Assembly (NCBI GenBank): GCA_947631625.1
Contig: CANRMA010000017.1
Span: 1-64,000 of the forward strand
DNA from: an uncultured Lachnospiraceae bacterium
GTDB taxonomy: Bacteria; Bacillota; Clostridia; Lachnospirales; Lachnospiraceae
Reading direction: 5' to 3'
Length of the DNA: 64,000 bases
The number at the start of each line of letters is the position of its first letter. Within the stretch, counting starts at the first letter, position 1. A program made the translations under genes and the position numbers. This document shows, in pieces, positions 60,618 to 64,000 of this stretch. Below the pieces are notes generated by a model. The model ran no database searches. It was given only the letters and a program-made list of their open reading frames with translations, and had not been told where the DNA came from.

Positions 60618-61997
60618 TTATTTTTCAGGATGCAAATCAGCATTACGCTCAATTAACTCCTCCAATTCTTCATCGCTTATTATTGTCACTCTGCCGTTAT
60701 CATATTGACTCTGAACCCATGAATAAATCGTCTGTACCAATGCGTGGTTTTTATCAACCGTCGGCTTGTCTTTTTTACGTAAATATTCATTTACACAATA
60801 TGCAACTCCCGCAACTCCGGAGGTATTGGTGATTGAAACCTTTGCAGAACGATTTAAAATCTTTTCCGTATCAAAGATATTATAAATTTCCTGATTTTTC
60901 ATCATACCGTCCGCATGGATACCGGCTCTTGTCACATTGAAGTTTTCACCGACAAACGGAGTCATGGGCGGAATATCATATCCTGTCTCTTTGCTGATAT
61001 ATTCCGCTATTTCCGTAATAACCCTCGTATCCATTCCGTTGGTATGACCGCGCAAAGACGCATACTCAAAAATCATGGCTTCCAAAGGAACATTGCCTGT
61101 CCGCTCACCTATTCCCAACAAAGAACAGTTTACCGCGCTTGCCCCATACATCCATGCAGTCGTCGCATTTACCACTCCCTTATAAAAATCATTATGCCCA
61201 TGCCACTCAAGCATCCGGGAGGGAACTCCCGAATAGTGCTGCAATCCGTATATGATTCCCGATACGCTTCTTGGCAGCGCCACACCGGGATAAGGAACTC
61301 CGAATCCCATAGTATCACAGGCGCGAATTTTAATCGGTACGCCGCTGGCGTCGGAAATCTCCATTAGTTTATTGGCAAAAGGCACTACAAATCCATAAAA
61401 ATCAGCCCGCGTGATGTCCTCAAAGTGGCATCTCGGCCGCAGCCCGGCTTCAATACACATCTCCACAATACCAACATACTTGTCAAGCGCCTGCTGTCTG
61501 GTCAGCCCCATTTTATTAAAAATATGATAGTCTGAACAGCTTACCAAAACGCCTGTTTCTTTGACTCCGATAGCTTTGACCAGTTCAAAATCTTTTTTTG
61601 ACGCGCGTATCCATGTAGTAATCTCAGGAAATTCATAGCCCAGCGCCATACACTCTTCCAACGCTTTTCTATCCTTTTCCGAATATACAAAAAATTCAGT
61701 CTGACGGATCATTCCGTTTGGGCCGCCAAGCTTATGTAATAATTTATATATATGGACCATCTGCTCTGTGGTGTATGGAGTTCTTGACTGCTGCCCATCC
61801 CGAAATGTGGTATCCGTAATAAAAATATCCTCCGGCATATTCTCAGGCACTCTTCTATAGTTAAATGCAATCTTGGGCGTTTCCGTATATGGAAACATCT
61901 CTCGAAATAATTCCGGTTCATCCACGGACTGTAATTGATATTTATATGGATCCTGTTCCAACTTATTAGTCTTTTGGCTCAAAGTAATTTCCTGCAT
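60618..61997 (-). CDS. Re-citrate synthase/homocitrate-synthase-family enzyme
   Basis: The 459-residue product belongs to the DRE-TIM family: PEDIFITDTTFRDGQQSRTP near the start (metal-binding D and substrate R), the HxH metal site in LEWHGHNDFYKGVVN and GIGERTGNVPLEAMIF. It resembles the Re-type citrate synthase found in Clostridium kluyveri and relatives, used to feed 2-oxoglutarate synthesis in organisms lacking the common Si-type enzyme; isopropylmalate or homocitrate activity cannot be ruled out from sequence alone. Start 61997 has GGAGG upstream. A LysR regulator is divergent from it. Confidence 0.82.
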   Translation of the reverse strand: MQEITLSQKTNKLEQDPYKYQLQSVDEPELFREMFPYTETPKIAFNYRRVPENMPEDIFITDTTFRDGQQSRTPYTTEQMVHIYKLLHKLGGPNGMIRQTEFFVYSEKDRKALEECMALGYEFPEITTWIRASKKDFELVKAIGVKETGVLVSCSDYHIFNKMGLTRQQALDKYVGIVEMCIEAGLRPRCHFEDITRADFYGFVVPFANKLMEISDASGVPIKIRACDTMGFGVPYPGVALPRSVSGIIYGLQHYSGVPSRMLEWHGHNDFYKGVVNATTAWMYGASAVNCSLLGIGERTGNVPLEAMIFEYASLRGHTNGMDTRVITEIAEYISKETGYDIPPMTPFVGENFNVTRAGIHADGMMKNQEIYNIFDTEKILNRSAKVSITNTSGVAGVAYCVNEYLRKKDKPTVDKNHALVQTIYSWVQSQYDNGRVTIISDEELEELIERNADLHPEK

Positions 61998-62084
61998 AGC
62001 TGATTTCCTCCTTTTATCTGACCTGTACATTCACATAAATCATCCAATCTATTTAACTTGACACAATTATATGCAAATAATATA

Positions 62085-62099
62085 CTATTTGTAAAATAG
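62085..62099. promoter_or_regulatory. Inverted repeat in the citrate-synthase/LysR intergenic region
   Basis: CTATTT-GTA-AAATAG is a perfect short inverted repeat between the divergent genes, spaced like a LysR binding half-site pair. It could bind the divergent LysR protein. Confidence 0.4.
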
Positions 62100-62177
62100 A
62101 TAATTTTAATTATTATAATCAATTTTTTGAATAAATTCGAATTGTATTATTTAAAAGCTATGGCGTCGGAGGCTTAT

Positions 62178-63029
62178 ATGGATATAGAAGATCTGAGAAC
62201 TTTTCTGACACTGGCGGGCACAAAAAGTTTTACACGCACGGCGAATCAGATATTTGTCGCCCAGTCCACGATTACAAACCGTATCAATGAACTTGAAAAA
62301 GAAATAGGCGTACGCTTATTCTCACGTACAAACCGCAGCGTAACGCTTACTCCCGAAGGTGAACATTTTCGTATATACGCAGAAAAAGTAGTTAAATTAA
62401 CAGACAGCTCTTTAACGGAATTATCTTCTCTGCACAAGTATAAAAACCAACTCAGGATCGGAGCGGCCGATTCTATTTATGAAAGCCACCTAGCCCCAAT
62501 CATCCGCAGATATCAACAAAATAATCCCAATGATTCTTTGAAGATCAGCATTGGACTCTCCGCACACTTATTAGAACAGCTCCAGAATGACATATTGGAT
62601 GTTGTATTTACATATCTGCCATTAAACAAAGCCAATTACCATTGTGAATTATATCGCCGGGACGCTCTTGTTCTTGTAACCGATATCAAAAACAGACGGT
62701 ATAAAAAGGGGATAACTCATAAAGAGCTATTGCAGGTAAATTATTTTATGTGCAACTTTGCGCTTCAGGATGTAGGCCAATACATACGACACTTATTTCC
62801 TCAATACCACCAATTTGCGTTGGAAATCGACGACTGTTCAAAAATCATTCCGTTTTTGATCAACAGCGACAGCTATGCCTTCCTGCCAAGAAATATGGCC
62901 GCGCCTTTTATCACCGACAAAAAATTACAGATCATTCCGCTGCTGGATCTACAGACTCCTATGATAAACAGCTATATCATAGGAAATAAATCCAAGAAGG
63001 GCTTGTGGGAAAATATTTTTAAGATATAA
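62178..63029 (+). CDS. LysR-family transcriptional regulator
   Basis: The 283-residue product has a LysR HTH (MDIEDLRTFLTLAGTKSFTR, TITNRINELEKEIGVRLFSR) and an effector domain (QLRIGAADSIYESHLAPIIR, DVVFTYLPLNKANYHCELYR). It is divergent from the Re-citrate-synthase-like gene, so it probably controls carbon entry to glutamate synthesis. Start 62178 is chosen because GGAGG lies 5 nt upstream; the ATG at 62127 lacks a site. Confidence 0.92.
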   Translation: MDIEDLRTFLTLAGTKSFTRTANQIFVAQSTITNRINELEKEIGVRLFSRTNRSVTLTPEGEHFRIYAEKVVKLTDSSLTELSSLHKYKNQLRIGAADSIYESHLAPIIRRYQQNNPNDSLKISIGLSAHLLEQLQNDILDVVFTYLPLNKANYHCELYRRDALVLVTDIKNRRYKKGITHKELLQVNYFMCNFALQDVGQYIRHLFPQYHQFALEIDDCSKIIPFLINSDSYAFLPRNMAAPFITDKKLQIIPLLDLQTPMINSYIIGNKSKKGLWENIFKI

Positions 63030-63132
63030 CTTTCGATATTTATCATCCTCAAAACATCCCATATCAACAGCATCCAATACCCTTGTTTCCATTGAATACC
63101 CATTGCAGCATTCAAAATACCTGCTATCTATA

Positions 63133-64000
63133 TCAGATATGGGATTGTAAAATATCCAACGCTATTTCTTTTGCTCTATTTCCGGAGACCTGATCTTTCA
63201 GTTCGCTGTCATCTAAATATACGGCAAAATATTTTCGCTCTCCTTCCGTTTCCGCAAAACCGACAAACCATGCTTCTCCACCCCCGCTGCTTCCTGTTTT
63301 TCCATAAATTTTCTGTGTATCGGTTTCCTCTGTCCACATGATTTTCTTTATAATCTCTACATTATCACTATCATAATCGCTCTGCCCCTCGAATATTTTT
63401 CCCAGAACTTTTACCTGCTCCAATGGCGAGATTTTCAATGAAGAATCCAACCAAAATCCATTTAACATTGGCAGAGGATTGATATTACTGCCATTCCACT
63501 CCGAAATATCACAGTTGCCATACTGCAATGCATCCAATTCTTTCTGTATCTCATCATCTCCAACCTCATCTATCACCTTCCGAAAATACCAGATGCACGA
63601 CTTCTGAAACGCCTGCTTTAATGTCATATCTTCCATTCCATTCTGAATTTCCATAATCCGTTCCGTCATATCCCATTACAGAAAGCTCATCAACAATAAC
63701 TCCATTCTGCAGTCCGGATAAAGCCGATATGATTTTAAAAGTAGAATAAGGCGATACCTCCCGTCTGCACATCTTTTCATTAAAAAATAAATACTGCTCC
63801 TGCGACGGCAGATAGATCACAGCGCAGCCATTGATATTTCCAAACAAAGCGCTTACATCAATCTCTCTCTCATTTACTCCCTGCTCCGCTTCTTCCCGCG
63901 CTTTCTGCAGTTCCTTCGCTTCATTCTCATCAGTTTCCTGAGCAATATTCGTACTTCTTTCTTCCATAGCCAACGGACTGTCATTTCCCATTCCGCTGTC
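63133..64000 (-). pseudogene. BlaR1-like beta-lactam sensor, C-terminal part, frameshifted and cut by the window edge
   Basis: Two minus-strand frames together code the class D beta-lactamase-like sensor domain of BlaR1. The first, open to the window edge, holds INGCAVIYLPSQEQYLFFNE, the active-site motif PYSTFKI (S-x-x-K) and YGNSEWNG. The second, after a one-base shift near 63615 (WNG then DMTLKQAFQKSCIWYFRKVI), holds the YGN motif (ALQYGNCD) and KTG (YGKTGSS). All three penicilloyl-serine motifs are present but in different frames. The N-terminal membrane and protease parts would lie beyond 64000. A one-base sequencing error is possible, otherwise the sensor is truncated. Confidence 0.7.

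Overview
The window looks like chromosomal DNA from an anaerobic Gram-positive Clostridia, most likely a Lachnospiraceae member. The evidence is the moderate-to-low GC content, AGGAGG-type ribosome sites, a T-box leader, DapL-type diaminopimelate synthesis, a GatCAB amidotransferase, an M2-type [FeFe] hydrogenase, a Re-citrate-synthase-like enzyme and an ANTAR-controlled glnA. This assignment is inferred from gene content. No rRNA or tRNA gene was found.

Region 1 (about 1-12.4 kb) is accessory DNA. It has a transposase tail, a repeat-containing anchored protein, a nucleotidyltransferase broken by an amber codon, a membrane-anchored coiled-coil protein, and a complete type I restriction-modification operon (hsdM, a YhcG/DUF1016 nuclease, hsdS, a third target-recognition half, hsdR). 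A 124-bp tetranucleotide tract joins hsdS to the extra recognition half, so the system is probably phase variable. Toxin-antitoxin remains follow: UPF0175 with a truncated PIN toxin, and a BrnT/antitoxin pair.

Region 2 (12.4-35 kb) is mostly housekeeping. A T-box-controlled aspS-gatC-gatA-gatB operon has palindromic mobile elements in three of its junctions. It is followed by a VWA lipoprotein, an XRE/membrane pair with two phased AT-rich arrays upstream, an ECF sigma/anti-sigma pair, dapL, dapF, an aerolysin-like protein without a signal peptide, and glnA with an ANTAR regulator and a matching RNA hairpin leader.

Region 3 (34.5-52.3 kb) holds nadE, hslO, a methyltransferase, a large GH20 enzyme, hisC, a glycosyltransferase, an [FeFe] hydrogenase with a GltD-like flavoprotein, recQ, an OGG-type glycosylase whose 3' end was rewritten by a mobile-element insertion, and a pectinesterase.

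Region 4 (52.3-57.1 kb) is a five-gene cluster (SCP2 protein, hydrolase, condensation-domain protein, carrier protein, AMP-forming ligase), a plausible small biosynthetic system. Region 5 (57-64 kb) holds regulators, decayed transporters, a Re-citrate-synthase-like gene between LysR regulators, and a frameshifted BlaR1-like sensor cut by the window edge.

Two signals cross gene boundaries. One is a family of 100-210 bp foldback elements with TAGGCAATTGCGAAAC-like ends and perfect 11- and 13-bp target duplications at two copies. The other is the palindrome TGACA-N4-TGTCA, found 13 times between 13 and 52.2 kb, 12 of them inside genes and all in one codon phase, where far less than one copy would be expected by chance.
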